From: Acheta domesticus
Taxonomy: Eukaryota; Arthropoda; Insecta; Orthoptera; Gryllidae
Direction of reading: 5' to 3'
Assembly (NCBI GenBank): GCA_031308135.1
Contig: JAHLJT010009419.1
Location: 185,009,829-185,073,828 of the forward strand
Length of the DNA: 64,000 bases
How positions within the stretch are numbered: the first letter of the stretch is position 1; each line of letters starts with the position of its first letter. Under the pieces are notes generated by a model. That model made no database searches. It was not told where the DNA came from and saw nothing but the letters and a program-made list of their open reading frames with translations. The position numbers were made by a program, and so were the translations under genes. Below are positions 24,805-36,639 of the stretch, piece by piece.

Positions 24805-25603
24805 TAGAGACAGGATTTTTAAGTAATTACAGAGTTTTTACCTTCCTTCTTAGCGTTTTCAAAATTAGCATCTTGGCGAATCGGCGCTCTCCTAACACAA
24901 TATCCAATTTTTTCTTCACATATTTTTACATATTTGGTACCATATTACATATTTTGCTATTTTCACAAAGTATTTTCTTTATTCTACTAATTTTCTTGAA
25001 ATTTCTTACGTCTTTTTTTTTAATGAAAATACGTATTTTAAAAAAATCTGCATTTTCCCTTCATTATTGGTGAAATGTAGGTGTGAAAAGTGTCATTGTC
25101 GCCACGTTTCGACACCTTTATCCCTCATTTCCGAGAAACTGGCGATTGCTGATGAGTATCACTTCGATACGAATGCTGCACCTTGCAGTGATTGTTTGTT
25201 GGTCGTAGTTATAACCACGGCTTCTGTTGCATCTAGTCTGGCCCAAGGTGCATATAACCTTGCTTATAGGCTGCACCTTGATACACCTTTTTCTGGCTGC
25301 TAAACTATGGTCCTGTAAAACAACAGATAAATCTTTTACTAATAACAGGAAAGCTGTATGGTGCAAAGTGCGTCAACGTGTGATTTCCAAATGATTTTTA
25401 AAACGTTTGTATTGTTTTTAAATTTTGTTTAGGAATTTTTTATAAATGTAATGTCGTATTATGTAATTATGTTTTATAAATGGAGTATTTTAATATTACG
25501 TATTATATCCGATTTTACATATTTATTATATATTCTTACTATTTTCATTACTTATTTATGTACGTATTTTGACATTTAATGCTACATATTTTTCCGGTCT
25601 CTA
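24805..25603. mobile_element. hAT-type non-autonomous element, TAGAGACCGG family, copy 3 (799 bp)
   Basis: The ends are TAGAGACAGGATTTTTAAG and ACATATTTTTCCGGTCTCTA. The flanks ATCATCAC at 24797-24804 and 25604-25611 are identical, a perfect 8-bp target duplication. It shares ATCTTGGCGAATCG and TACATATTTGG-type motifs with copy 2. A ~250-bp inner segment (25120-25370) is absent from copies 1 and 2, so it may be a host or foreign insert. There is no transposase frame. Confidence 0.88.
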
Positions 25604-25611
25604 ATCATCAC

Positions 25612-26369
25612 CATGTATGTTTAGAGATTATTTCAAACACAACTACCTCGGAATGAGGAAACATCGGGAGAGGATCCACAGGAGAAGGGAATTTTATGGA
25701 ATTATATCTCCTGCACAAATGTCTCAGTGGTAGAAAAGAAATCTAACTTTTATATTAATTATATTCTGTGCTCTGAAGGCCCATATTTTATGGAATTAGA
25801 ATATTTTAACACCCTTGTTACAATTTCATTACTATTTCTGGAGGTAATAAGTAGGTCCAAATGACATATCGAAATTAGCTATTCAAATAAAACGACGTCT
25901 TCATTCTAAGGGAAAAAAGACCTCTAAGGCTGCTCATATAAAATTAGCCAAATGTGCCATCTGCCCTTTTCCCCCCTATGTACAGTTAATGTTCATGTCC
26001 CTTAATATTCATTAAATGGTGTACATTAAATTACGCGTGACGGAACCACTACATCACTTCATAAGGACAATTTGTTTCAATGCAGATCTAATTTTTCTGA
26101 CAGAAAAATCACATTCCCTCTGTTGAGTTTCAACAAATTATCTTTGAATAGTCTTTAATCGCATAAAAGTGTATATATTTCTACGCTGAACTTAAAAATT
26201 GTAGCTGAGCTTCGCGCTGGACTTTGCAAATAGTCTGTGAGGTGTAATTAATATTTTCCGTTTCTATCTATATTTTTAATATATATCAATCAGTTGGTCC
26301 ATCATTTACAAGACAAATGTTTTAAATAAGAGCTTTATATATTAAAAAGAATACAAATTTCACACAACG
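25612..26369. other. AT-rich spacer
   Basis: Nothing recognised. Confidence 0.4.
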
Positions 26370-26398
26370 TTTCGGAAACAGTTGGTTTCCATCATCAA
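26370..26398 (-). ncRNA. Hammerhead-ribozyme-like core, locus 4
   Basis: The minus strand reads TTGATGA, one T, stem GGAAAC/GTTTCC closing CAACT, then GAAACGTTG. The 6-bp stem II is perfect. Core base C3 is T, which should inactivate a hammerhead, and there is the same extra base before stem II. Confidence 0.38.
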
Positions 26399-26559
26399 GG
26401 GACAAGCAAACAAAAATAAGTCTGTGAGGTGCCCTGAGCAGTTTGAAAGAGACCTTGGAGACCCGTGGAAAAAAATATTGGGGCAACCCAATCCGTTTCC
26501 TCGGGCGGCCAGGGCGTGGTCGACGAGCAAGACTGCTCGCCCCGCGCACTGCGTCGCCT

Positions 26560-27375
26560 CAAGTATGTATGACGCGCGGCCCCTCGCCGCTTATGCCCGC
26601 GGCGGGATGGGATCGAAGGGGCCCCGCGGCGCCGGCGACGCCGCCTCCGACGCCGCCTCCGCCTCCGCCTCCGCCTCCGCCTCCGCCGCCGCCGCCGCCT
26701 CCGCCACCGCCGCCGCCTCCGCCTCCGCCTCCGCCTCCGCCGCTGCCTCTGCCTCCTCCTCCGCCTCTGCCTCCGCCTCTGCCTCCGCCTCCGCCTCTGC
26801 CTCTGCCTCCGCCTCTGCCTCTGCCTCCGCCTCCGCCTCTGCCTCCGCCTCTGCCTCCGCCTCCGCCTCTGCCTCCGCCTCCGCCTCTGACTCCTCCTCC
26901 GCCTCCTCTGCCTCCGCCTCCGCCTCTGCCTCCGCCTCCGCCTCTGCCTCCGCCTCTGCCTCCGCCTCCGCCTCTGCCTCCGCCTCCGCCTCTGCCTCTG
27001 ACTCCTCCTCCGCCTCCTCTGCCTCCGCCTCCGCCTCTGCCTCTGCCTCCTCCTCCGCCTCTGCCTCCGCCTCCGCCTCCGCCTCTGCCTCTGCCTCCGC
27101 CTCCGCCTCTGCCTCCGCCTCCGCCTCTGCCTCCTCCTCCGCCTCTGCCTCTGCCTCCGCCTCCGCCTCTGCCTCCGCCTCCGCCTCTGCCTCCGCCTCC
27201 GCCTCTGCCTCTGCCTCCGCCTCCGCCTCCGCCTCCGCCTCCGCCTCTGCCTCTGACTCCTCCTCCGCCTCCTCTGCCTGTGCCTCTGCCTCCGCCTCCG
27301 CCTCTGCCTCCGCCTCCGCCTCCGCCTGCTCCTCCGCCTCTGCCTCCGCCTCCTCCTCCTCTGAGAGGCTGCGAA
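26560..27375. repeat. GC-rich island made of a (CCTCCG/CCTCTG)n hexanucleotide array
   Basis: About 720 bp (26640-27365) of CCTCCG and CCTCTG units follow a short unique GC block. The block actcctcctccgcctcctct occurs at 26890, 27001 and 27256, so larger segments have been duplicated within the array. All three + frames and the minus frames are open (Ala-Ser, Pro-Leu, Ala-Glu and Arg-rich repeats), so open frames here are not evidence of coding. Confidence 0.9.
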
Positions 27376-27419
27376 AGAGAACAGCGGGGCGTTTCCGCAT
27401 CGATGAGATGGTGGCCTAA

Positions 27420-27625
27420 AAGAAGGCGAACATTGATGCCGCTCTGGATACGTGAGGTCGCCAAGGCTGGGCTTGAAAGGTCGCAGGTTCGAATCCCGCC
27501 CCGCTCCGGGCATCCGGGCATGGATGTTTGTGTGTGTTCGTGTCGTCCTTATCTGTTCTTCCTACATTTCCTGTACAGTCAAAACAATCACAGTGGTCGT
27601 TATGTGACCAAGTTGTTAAACAGTG
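27420..27625 (+). mobile_element. tRNA-derived SINE, family T
   Basis: A B-box-like GGTTCGAATCCC (27485-27496) follows an A-box-like region in which GTGAGGTCGCCAAGG can be read. It continues CGGGCATGGATGTTTGTGTG and a CAGTGGTCG segment. The same body occurs at 56.1 kb. The head does not fold as a complete tRNA, so it is a SINE rather than a tRNA gene. Confidence 0.7.
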
Positions 27626-27689
27626 ACAAAAAAAATTGATGCTCTCATTGGTGAGATGTACTGTAGTTGGATGTGTAAACAAACGGAAT

Positions 27690-28744
27690 ACTGGCCTAAT
27701 CTTTTACAGGATCATTGACAGTATTGTTGGAAAGATGACAACAAGAATGCAAATTTTTGACCAAAAGAAATGTAGGTCAACAAAGTAGGTCGAGAACGAA
27801 AATGGGGTGACAGTGTAACGGGTTCACTAATCATCATTATAATCCTCCTCACGCAGAATGTCATTCCTATATAGGAGAATTACTTGCTGTGCGTAACGAT
27901 TGATGTGCGCAATTACTTATTTCCAAAGCGCGAAGAAATGGAAAGAAAACTATGCAGCAACCGGTCATGTGGGAGGTGTTCATGGTTTCATTAGAGCCCC
28001 TGGAACTAGGAAAAATCCGAAAACAATGAACCAGTTTCAAATTTGACTGAAAAATGTTGCTTTTTTTCCCCCTTGCATATTCTGCTTATTCTCGCACTGT
28101 CTGTACCGCCTATTTCTCGTACTTGTTGCGTCATTCCTTACGACACACCCGAAGTCTTGAGACAAGGCACCAGTGAAGATGCTGCTCTCCAATAAATATT
28201 TGCTATTCACGTGTTGGGTTATGAAATAGCAAATCTTTTCATATTCTTAGTCATCTTTTCATGTTCAGTATACTATATACTATACTTTGTTATTGCAGTA
28301 GGGTAAAGTCTCCTAATGTGAAATACCGAAGTAATTGACCTGAATTGAGGTAACGTCTTCGTAGAAAATTTCAGAATTACTACGAAGAGGCCCCTGATTG
28401 AACTTAGGTATTGTTTTTTGAATGAAATATTTTCTTCAGAGCGTCAACAAAAATGTTGGAGCAGTAAACAAAAGAGTTAATACTCGAGTGCCGTAAATAT
28501 TAGAATAATTATCTATATAGTATGTGTTAGTTGTATATCTAAGGAAATATCACAGAATATAAAAAAGAACATTGATGATTTTGACCTCGAAACAGTTTGA
28601 AAGCAGTGTGGCCGCTATGTTCCTAATGTGGAATACGAGCATTGTCCTAATGTGGAATATCCCGCATTGCTGTTGTATGTAAAATGTGTAAGTTCATTTG
28701 TCTGTATACATTAAGTTGCATTTTCTAACATATTAATGTTACAT
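27690..28744. other. AT-rich stretch with repeated CCTAATGTGGAATA motifs
   Basis: TCCTAATGTG(G)AATA-like motifs recur at about 28311, 28621 and 28651. GTAGGGTAAAGTC at 28300 resembles a transposon terminus, but I cannot find its partner. Otherwise no gene is visible. Confidence 0.4.
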
Positions 28745-28880
28745 TTTATACCGTATTGTGAGGTCGGCGCCTGTTCCATCCGGCGGGGGAAGTTATCCGT
28801 CACCTCACGAGGGAAATCATGCACCTCACTTACAGGACTAATGACTTTAGGAATTGACGCGCCCAAATTCACGAAGCAAT
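28745..28880 (+). mobile_element. SINE-like family P, 3' fragment
   Basis: It holds the family P tail: a GCGGGGGAAG-type block, then CACTTACAGGACTAATGAC and TTGACGCGCC. Close matches lie at about 55220-55255 and 59660-59700. Confidence 0.6.
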
Positions 28881-28894
28881 CATCAGTATATGAA

Positions 28895-29770
28895 AAGTTT
28901 TTTGGTTGATTTGGAAGCCTTAGGACGTCTTTCGTCCCCGTTCAGGCCCGTCTTAGCCCGATTAGACTCCTTCATCAGACTTGAACTTCAGCCCTTCAAG
29001 GTGTTCTTTTAATGGACCAAAGATGTGGTAATCTGATGTTGCCAAATTTGGCGTGAATGGCAATTGGACCATAGGTCGTCAGTTGTTTCCATGGTTGCAC
29101 GAGCTGAAAGTAGACGGGCGTTATGTTGAAGCAAAACATCTGAACCCAGCAATCCCCTTTGTGTGTCTTGGTGGCTTCTAATGGTTCTTGAGAATGTCGG
29201 AGTAGTTGGCACTTGCCACCTTAGGACATGTAGTGTTCCAGAATATGATTATCCTTATCCCAGAATAAAGTGAATATGTTTTTCCTACCAGAAGGCTGCG
29301 AAAATTCTTTGGTTCCGGCAAAGAAGCGTGTCGTCGTTCTTTGCATGTTTTGTCTCCGATTGAGAATGGTGCATCAACTTTCATCCTCGGTGACAATTAG
29401 AGGTAAAAAATTTACTCCGCCCTCTTCATAACACTTCATCAAGTCTTGACATGCATCAACCAATAATCTTTCACTTCCCATATCAGCTGTCCAAGAACCC
29501 ACCTAGCGGACCCTTTCTGTGGCGAAATTAGTCATGTATTGTTGTGTACTGAACCGAAGCCCATCGGCAGCAATGAAATCATTTTGGCCAGGGTAGCTCG
29601 CCGCTTTTCTTGAATAGTAAACCGATCTGCTGCTGCTGTTATAGACTCCGCTCTCACAATACGTTGAGCCTGACCCGAGCGTAGAGCATCACGCAAAAAG
29701 TCCTTTTCTGAATTTCTTACACCACTCGTACACATGCCGCTGTGACAAAGAGGTGTCCCCATTCTTCGTC
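28895..29770 (-). pseudogene. mariner-family transposase relic, second lineage
   Basis: Reading on the minus strand from 29762, pieces resemble the mariner helix-turn-helix region (ADRFTIQE ... GSVH). Further on come YSDILKNH (mariner YYSDMLKNHL), a DVLLQHNARLLSARATMET segment matching the LLQHDNARxHxA block, and SDYHIFGPLKEHL at about 28985-29025. A base is lost at the QHDNAR block (reads QHNAR), removing the catalytic Asp, and there are several frameshifts. It differs from the relic at 22 kb, so two mariner lineages have been present. Confidence 0.8.
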
Positions 29771-31014
29771 TTCACTCTCCGATATCAACTGGTATCACGT
29801 CATCACTCCATAAAACTATAATACGAATAACTCATTGCTCCTTGGTGGGCTGCTGGGGTGGGTAGTTGTGCCGACATTTCGCCGCCTTGCGCAGTGGTGC
29901 CGCCATCTTGAATCAGCTGTTGCTCAGATTCAACCTGATCCACGGACACTGCTTCGTACTACCAGCTCGGAAAGACATCAAAGACTGTGTCTCCAAATTT
30001 ACAAACGCCTAAAGAGGGAGAAAATATTTTTTAATTGTACGTTGCTGTTTTCATTTGATTTTCCTATGTATGACTAGAAAATGTGTATAAACATTTAGGA
30101 ACCACTCAGAAAGTATGACAGTCATGAATTAACAATGTGTTAACTAATAATCAACATCCAGATTATGCTATGGGTTGTAGTATTAAGTTTCTTCCATGTT
30201 CTTGTAAACATGAGAATTTAAAATAAATTAATATTAATAAATTAGCCAGTTTTCTCTTTAAACTGGCCTTTAGTGAAGTTTCATCTAGGGAATACGTGAG
30301 AAAGATATTCAATGTTCAAAACGTTTGAGGACGCCTGCTCTTCAATATTCGTAAAGGGGCTGTTGATGCCTTGTGTGACATGTGTCATGTTCATGCAAGA
30401 CTGACAACGCTGTACTTGTACACCAGCTTAGTTAATTAACCATGTTCTTGTTGTTTCAAAAACTTATTGTTATGTTTATTGTTATGTTATGCTTTATGTG
30501 TTAGGTTTCCAGTCACAATCTTGAATCATTAAAAAAAATCTTTTGGTGCTTTTAAATTCGATTTCTAATTGTTGGTGCGAATCGACTTTTTAACTAATGT
30601 GCATTTGTTGATACAGAATGTACCATGAGAAATAATAGGTATATACGTAATGCTCACTCGTTGGCATTGAAAGGTACAAAGCACGGACGTGCTATTGTCT
30701 TCGTGGCAGTCATTACCTTTGCAATTCATCAGTGGGATCGGTTTTAAATATGCTTTTGCGTTCAAGTCTTCAATGGTAGCTCGGAAACGACACCCGGTTC
30801 TTGGAAGGTCTTTTCGCGGTGACGTTGTTCTTCAGTTGATAACGCAACATTTACGTCACCGCAGTGCGGCTTCGCGACTTGCGTTGCGAAAGACATGAAG
30901 AGAGCGGTGGGATACTCACCTTGGACCTCAGCGGCGCCTCCTAGCGACTTTCACGCGGGTGGGTACCAACCAAAAGACCAAACTCGAATTTGTTACTCGA
31001 ATGTTTCTATTTAC
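29771..31014. other. Mixed stretch without a supported gene
   Basis: A moderately GC-rich patch lies at 30780-30960. No coding region or RNA recognised. Confidence 0.4.
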
Positions 31015-31160
31015 CTCCGTTTTTTTTACTTTGTTGCCTTACGAAGTTCTTTGTAAGAAGAGAAAGTTATGTAATCGTGCGCCGGAAAACTGCGAATTTT
31101 CGCCAGAAAAATTCTTATTGCCGAGCTCTCGTTTAGACTTTCCTTTCGTATGACAGATCT
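31015..31160 (+). repeat. Possible CGTCC-family hairpin head (diverged)
   Basis: TTTACTTTGTTGCCTTACG ... AGAGAAAGTTATGTAATCG has the form of the family head, but the stem is longer and more diverged. Nothing of the inner blocks follows. Confidence 0.4.
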
Positions 31161-31599
31161 TTCACTTTTGGTATTACTCCCATTCGTTTTCATTTAGATT
31201 CTTGTTTACCTTTCTGTTGTTTTTAATTTGGTTCCTCAATTCGCTTATCTATTCATCCTCTCCGACGATTACTTTTAATCTGTTCTCTCCTTAACAGTGT
31301 TCTATCATTAGAGTTACTGGGTATTACCGTTTTCTCGTCTCTTCTCCGTCTCAATATTTTCTACTCTCTTCTTTCATGTCTTTGGCCTCATTTTCATTTC
31401 TTCTATCTATTATTTTCCTCCCCCAGCATCATTAATTCCTTCTCCGCTTCCCTTACATCATGAATTTACATTATTTTCCTTCTCTCTTCTAGTTTACACA
31501 GTCTTCCTTATCTCCCACCTGGACTGGTCTTTCGTGTGTGTGTGTGGGTTTTTTTTTCATCGTCTTCTCCATCTTCACCATCATCTTCCTCATCGCGTT
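31161..31599. other. Pyrimidine-rich (TC) stretch leading into a GC island
   Basis: Strong T/C bias with many TTCTC motifs, ending in a short GTGTGTGTGTG tract at 31535-31547. No gene seen. Confidence 0.4.
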
Positions 31600-31945
31600 C
31601 GTCCGTGTGGCTCTTTTGGGGAGCGGGGGGCGCGCGGAGCGCGTGACGGCGGCTGCGGCGGGGGCCTCTGATCGATCCCCGCCTGCGCCCCTCGCGCCTG
31701 CTCGCCCCTCCCGCCCCGCCCCGCCCCGCCTTGTCTCGTCTCGCCGTGCCGCGCCGCCCGCGACCTTCACCGCTGCGCGCACCGGAGGCTGCGCCTGCCC
31801 GCCTGCTGCCCTCCTGCCTGCCAGCCATCGCGCACCATGCGGCTCTGCCCGCCGCAATATCCCCTCCCCACCCCTCGGCCGCCCATCTCCCTTCCGCCGC
31901 CCGGGCGACGCCTCGCCCGCGGTTTTACGACGGCGGGGGAGGTTA
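31600..31945. other. GC-rich island
   Basis: CpG-dense from GGGGAGCGGGGGGCGCG to CGGCGGGGGAGG, with CCCGCCCCGCCCCGCC near 31710 (GC-box-like). Multiple overlapping open frames on both strands are compositional. Possible promoter-like island with no assigned gene. Confidence 0.5.
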
Positions 31946-32119
31946 ATCAGAGTTTTGCCATTATTGTTTGGGAGCTGGTCGAGATAAATCTGGTCAGTAC
32001 GTGTTCCAGGAAAGTTTCTGTTTGGGAGTAAATGGTTTTGTGAAAAGTGGAATAGCTGTTGGTCTTTGTAATAGGTTTCGAAAACAAACGTTTTATTAAC
32101 TGTAAAAAGGACGCAACAC

Positions 32120-32175
<56 letters not shown>

Positions 32176-32176
32176 T
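32120..32176. repeat. (ATT)n microsatellite
   Basis: About 18 ATT units, almost perfect. It could be the 3' tail of a LINE, as seen at 38.9 kb, but no LINE sequence adjoins it. Confidence 0.95.
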
Positions 32177-32815
32177 AATGGTAACTATGAATTGAAATGT
32201 GACTTTCATCTCAGAATTTGGTTATTTTTCCAACATTCAATACTTCTATTTCAAAGGTTTTAACTTTTAAAATAATATACGCATTCTATAGTTATTTAAA
32301 CCAATTTTTAAATTATTGTGTAGTGCAAGCAGTGGTGTCAAGGTTGTTGCCACCAGTGAGATTCGTTGGCATGAAAACGCGTCCTCCACCCAATTGACCA
32401 CCTAACCAGTGACAGTGGATCCACAAGATGCGATTAGAGGAGGGTTAGAAAAATGAATAAAATTTATTTTGCTGTTATTGTTACATTTAATAGCATTTTT
32501 ACTTTACACGTCCTCTTCTAAACAGCTTCAAATTTTTCGTATCCTTCAACGAACTCGCTGCAACATATTTTGATAGCACCAACGTTACAAAATCGCGCAT
32601 ACTGCGCATAGTTTCCCTTTCAAGACATTAGTTGTTCTGATACACTCGTGGCATGCATGCTACAGTGAGGCGATGCGTGCTCTACCATCACCAGTCGACA
32701 AGCACTCTCTTGGGAGTGCCCTGAGAAATTTGGAGGTCATCCTTACCTGGATGGTTCAGGACATAGCTAAGTCAAATTTCTCCACGTTTGGTTAGAATAT
32801 GATACTATGTAGGTT
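32177..32815. other. AT-rich spacer
   Basis: Nothing recognised. Confidence 0.4.
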
Positions 32816-32819
32816 AATA

Positions 32820-33369
32820 TGTTATTACATATTTGCACATATTTGGCTGATTTTTCTTGTTAGTGCATATTCGTGTAATTATATGCGCTTATTTTGCATA
32901 TTTCATTTAAAAAAATCTATAAAACGTTTCATCTTTTCAGAGAATCTTGTGTAATTGTGAGCATTCATTGATTCGAAAGAGCCAGTCACAGTTTGCGTTT
33001 TTGTTTTCTGTAGATGATAAAATACTTGTGCAAATGTGGGATGTTTCTTGAGAACATGTTTTTTTAAACCAGTTAGAAGAAATTCAACAAGACATACAAT
33101 GTACTTCACTAAGGTGAATATTTACTTCGATTGTTTCTCTCGCGAAGTAGGGTAGATTATATTACGTTTGCACAAAAAATATATCTTTTAATTCCAAGCA
33201 AATTTTCATTTCATTCCAAGAATTTTATCAAGACAAGTTTGCAGAAGAAATGAAATATTGTTAATTTTAAGTGCATATTAAAGAGCATATTTCAGTTTTC
33301 TAGGTCATAGATGCATATTTTTAAGCGCATATTTCAAGATTTTTTTAGGGCATAAAAATCCGCTCCCTA
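32820..33369. mobile_element. Possible hAT-related element with GCATATTT subterminal repeats
   Basis: TGCACATATT, TGCATATTC, GCGCATATTTC and ATGCATATTTTT motifs recur across the segment. The right end CATAAAAATCCGCTCCCTA, followed by ATCATAAC, resembles the TAGAGACCGG family terminus, with the sequence TAGGGAGCGG in place of TAGAGACCGG. I cannot find a matching left end or target duplication, so it may be truncated. Confidence 0.45.
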
Positions 33370-33377
33370 ATCATAAC

Positions 33378-35599
33378 ACAAAGAAATGTACGTAAATGTT
33401 CTGCAGATAACAGTTATGTACACCAATATTTTGGTAAATATCTAGAATTTCGTTAATAGAAGTCTCTTCCACTTCTGAGTAGCTAATGTTCTAGCTTCAT
33501 TGTTGTGCATTTGTAACAAAATATTGATCTTTTTTATCTGACTGTAACAATTTTCCTATACGTATTACAGGGAGAATTTTAACTTTAAGGGCTTTCTAAA
33601 CATCTTAAGCTGTTGCGTTGCTAGGTTCTGGAATGTTCGGAAACAGTAAGTCGAAATGGGATCCCTATTTGCAACAAAGTGAATGATAGTTTTAAATCTA
33701 ATTAGTATAAAAATGTGTCTCGTGCAATGGAGAAAATAAGCTTCGAGTCCAATTTTTCTTCTTTGACGATATACGTTCGCAGGGTCCTTACGAACACTGG
33801 TTCTGTACTGCACTGGTACTGCACTGGTACTGCACTGGTTGCAGTAGCCTAGCTATGCCCTGATCCTAAGAATGAATGACAGATGCGAAAGAAGAGTAGA
33901 TTTGTAATTTATATAATTTGTTGCTCTATTTCAGAGAGAAATTAATTATTTATTTTTTCATTAAAGAAATCATTTTAATTATTTTTGTAATCAATGGGAT
34001 CTTGATTACACCTGTCAATCGCTAGTTCAGTTTCGGCTGTAGATCTCCAATCGACCCCTTAATCATTATTGACTCCCTTCAAAATTTCATCGAAAAATAC
34101 CGACGCCATTGGGAAACCCTGTCTTAATTTTTTTATGATGTTTGCATTAGCAAGTCGTCGCTTTTCTGAATTAGAATTTTTTTTGCACCCAATATACAAA
34201 TAGAAAACCTTTTTTGAGTTTGTTATATAGTCCCTGGATAACATTGACCTCCCTTGTTGCAAAGTATAATAGTAACATTTTCTTGAAATTAAAGTATTAA
34301 ACAACATTCAAGCCAGTCAAATAGAAATGATAAACCGGTAACCAAAAATCAGGTAGCGGACCGGCATGGAAGAGTTTTTGGGAAGTGATTGGGAACTGTT
34401 TTGAGATTAGACGGCAGCCAGTGGCCGGGAACGGAGCGCAGCAGCGGAGCAAATAAGGCGAGCCCAGTCTCGGGAGCGGCGAAATTCTCCAGCGCAGTAG
34501 GGTGCAGTTTCTGGTTGCGAAGATGTTGCGCCAATTGCGATTCATCGCCATATGAGAAATGCACATCACCCGCACGCTAATGCCAGTGGACAAAGCGATA
34601 CCAAGGGCGAGCGACAATGGAGCACGACCCCTCACTAATCGCGCAGTCATGAACTACCTTCATTTTCGAAGACAAACGCGTCCATGATGCAGACATTGTG
34701 GAGTTGGTTCTTAAATTCGAAAACTTGCTCTCTCGTTTTCTGTGGGCCGAATGATATATTCGTACTTTTCATATTCTAAGACAGTTGAAACAAAGAATCT
34801 GCGTAAGAAGCTACGCAGCTAAGAGTTTGATTTTACGTGAACTGGACGTTTTTGAATATACTTTTTGTGCAGAGATTTCTCCTATTCCTGTATTCGGAAA
34901 AAGTTCCCACGTAAAATTCCCGTCTCGATTTTTCAAAACTACGTTTAATTTTTGGCAAGGGAAAACTAGTCGTAATATGAAAGGGATGGAAATAACGATT
35001 TTCGTTGAGAAACATGAATACATTCATGGGTTGTAGAAACTTCAGGCGAGCTGCTAGGCGCGTCATGTAGCTGAATGAATGTATGTGAAGCTTATTCCGA
35101 TAATTTCAAAATTTTGTTCAGAGGCCGTCCATAAAGTACGTAACGCAAATTTCGGGTATTTTCAATACCCCCTTCCCCCTTGTAACACATTTCCGTATCT
35201 CTGTGTAATGCAGAGTAACGCTGCCTCAGACCCCTTTAGCGTTAATTTATGGATGAACCCTCATTAGTCGCTCTAGTAGTTTCATGTAATAGACAATCCC
35301 AAGATGACTCCATTGAGAATCTCGTTCTGAATTAGTCTCCAATAGGAGGTAGTTGAATAAAAATGCAACCGAATGCAATGCATCTGGTCAGTTAATTTCA
35401 TTGTATTTGAAAATTTCCTCCAATTTGATAATGATGTATTCACAAACGTTGCTATCATATTAAAGCGTTATTTAATAATGTCCATCGTGAGTTGTTATTT
35501 GGCTGCAAATGTGCATTTTGCAGCCCTTCACGAAATCAAAAACGAGAAGTGTGGAACGTTGAGTTTATTTCCAAGCGGATTAGTGTGTGGTGAGTCACC
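33378..35599. other. Mixed stretch without a supported gene
   Basis: A 10-11-bp tandem repeat (tactgcactgg, about 3 units) lies at 33806-33840. A GC-richer patch at 34410-34640 has an open frame on each strand, neither with a recognisable domain. A weak RT-like reading on the minus strand at 34059-34307 was judged insufficient. Confidence 0.4.
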
Positions 35600-36060
35600 A
35601 TCTCCGCGTGTCATAGACACGGCGCGGCGTGTTCCTCCCGTGTCGCGGATGCGAATCGGGGCTTCGTATATCGCCTGCCGGGGCCAGCCGCGAGACTCCA
35701 CCTTTTTCCTCTCTCCCTCCGGTGATGTATTCGCGAAGGCTCCGGTGGAGGCTTCGCCGTCGACGCGCCTCCAGCTGGGGCGACGGCGGCGGCCGCGGCC
35801 GCGGCCGTGCGGGCGGCGCGTGAGGGCGGTGGGCGGACGCGTGCGCGCGCGCGCGTGTGTGTGAGCGCGCGTGCGCCCACTGCCCCCCCTTCCCCCCGCC
35901 TCGGGCGGGGGTGGCTCCGCCGCCCTCGCGATCGATGGCACTGGCTCCGTGCGCCCTCGGTCTGCGCCGCCGCCGCCGCCGTCACCTCTGCAGCCACACT
36001 CACCGAAACCGTCGCCGATTCGCAGCTGGACCCACCTCATCGGCGGTCGTCGCTTGTCCG
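35600..36060. other. GC-rich island with GCGCGCGCGTGTGTG tract
   Basis: CpG-dense, with GGCGGCGGCCGCGGCCGCGG near 35783-35805 and GCGCGCGCGCGTGTGTGTG at 35842-35865. Frames are open on both strands by composition. No identifiable product. Confidence 0.5.
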
Positions 36061-36639
36061 CTCTTTTTCCATCTCTTCTAAAGACCAGCCGCATGCTCTC
36101 CCGAACTCCAGTCGTAGATCAACTTAACGAAGAGAGGACTGATGTTCCAATAATTGCAAATTGCCCTCATTAAATAATGCTATCGTATATAATATACGAT
36201 TTTCAAAAACAGAAAGTTACTTGCATTTTGATTTTGTTTTAGATATTTAATGCAATTTACGTTGCCAACATCAACATTCCTTAGTTAGAACACAAGTAAA
36301 ATATTTGTATTCTTTACACGGTAGTTTACTATTTTCAGGAGATACGAGAGGTCCCTATTGAAGGACTGCACTCCCCCTTTCAAAATACACACACACTTTG
36401 GGAAACGCTTTGGTTCGATCAAATAATAGCTGCATTGTCCCTTGTGAAATCTTGTTGCCGATTAAAACCGTTAATAGCAACTATTGCAATTCCTTTAGCG
36501 AAATATAATTAGAGGGTACCCATCTTTCCTTTCACACTTTCGAAAGAATGTAAAGATGGGACAGGAAGTGAATTTAGGAGAGCCGGCGTTTGCACGTGGT
36601 CAACATCAGAGGGGTTGGCCTCACTTTTATGCTCACTTC
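36061..36639. other. AT-rich spacer between two islands
   Basis: Nothing recognised. Confidence 0.4.

Noticed and set aside
26382..27639. Open frames of up to about 400 codons across the hexanucleotide array
   Set aside because: All frames on both strands are open because the CCTCCG/CCTCTG repeat contains no stops. The translations are dipeptide repeats without domains.
28300..28320. Transposon terminus GTAGGGTAAAGTC
   Set aside because: No partner end or target duplication found within several kilobases.
34059..34307. Possible reverse-transcriptase remnant on the minus strand (LRQGFPMAS ... FDEIL)
   Set aside because: One short resemblance to the RT RQGxPxS block, with a missing segment and no flanking RT motifs. 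Too weak to call.
34297..34650. 117-codon minus-strand frame in a GC-richer patch
   Set aside because: Looks protein-like in places, but the opposite strand is also open and I recognise no domain. Left as unassigned sequence.
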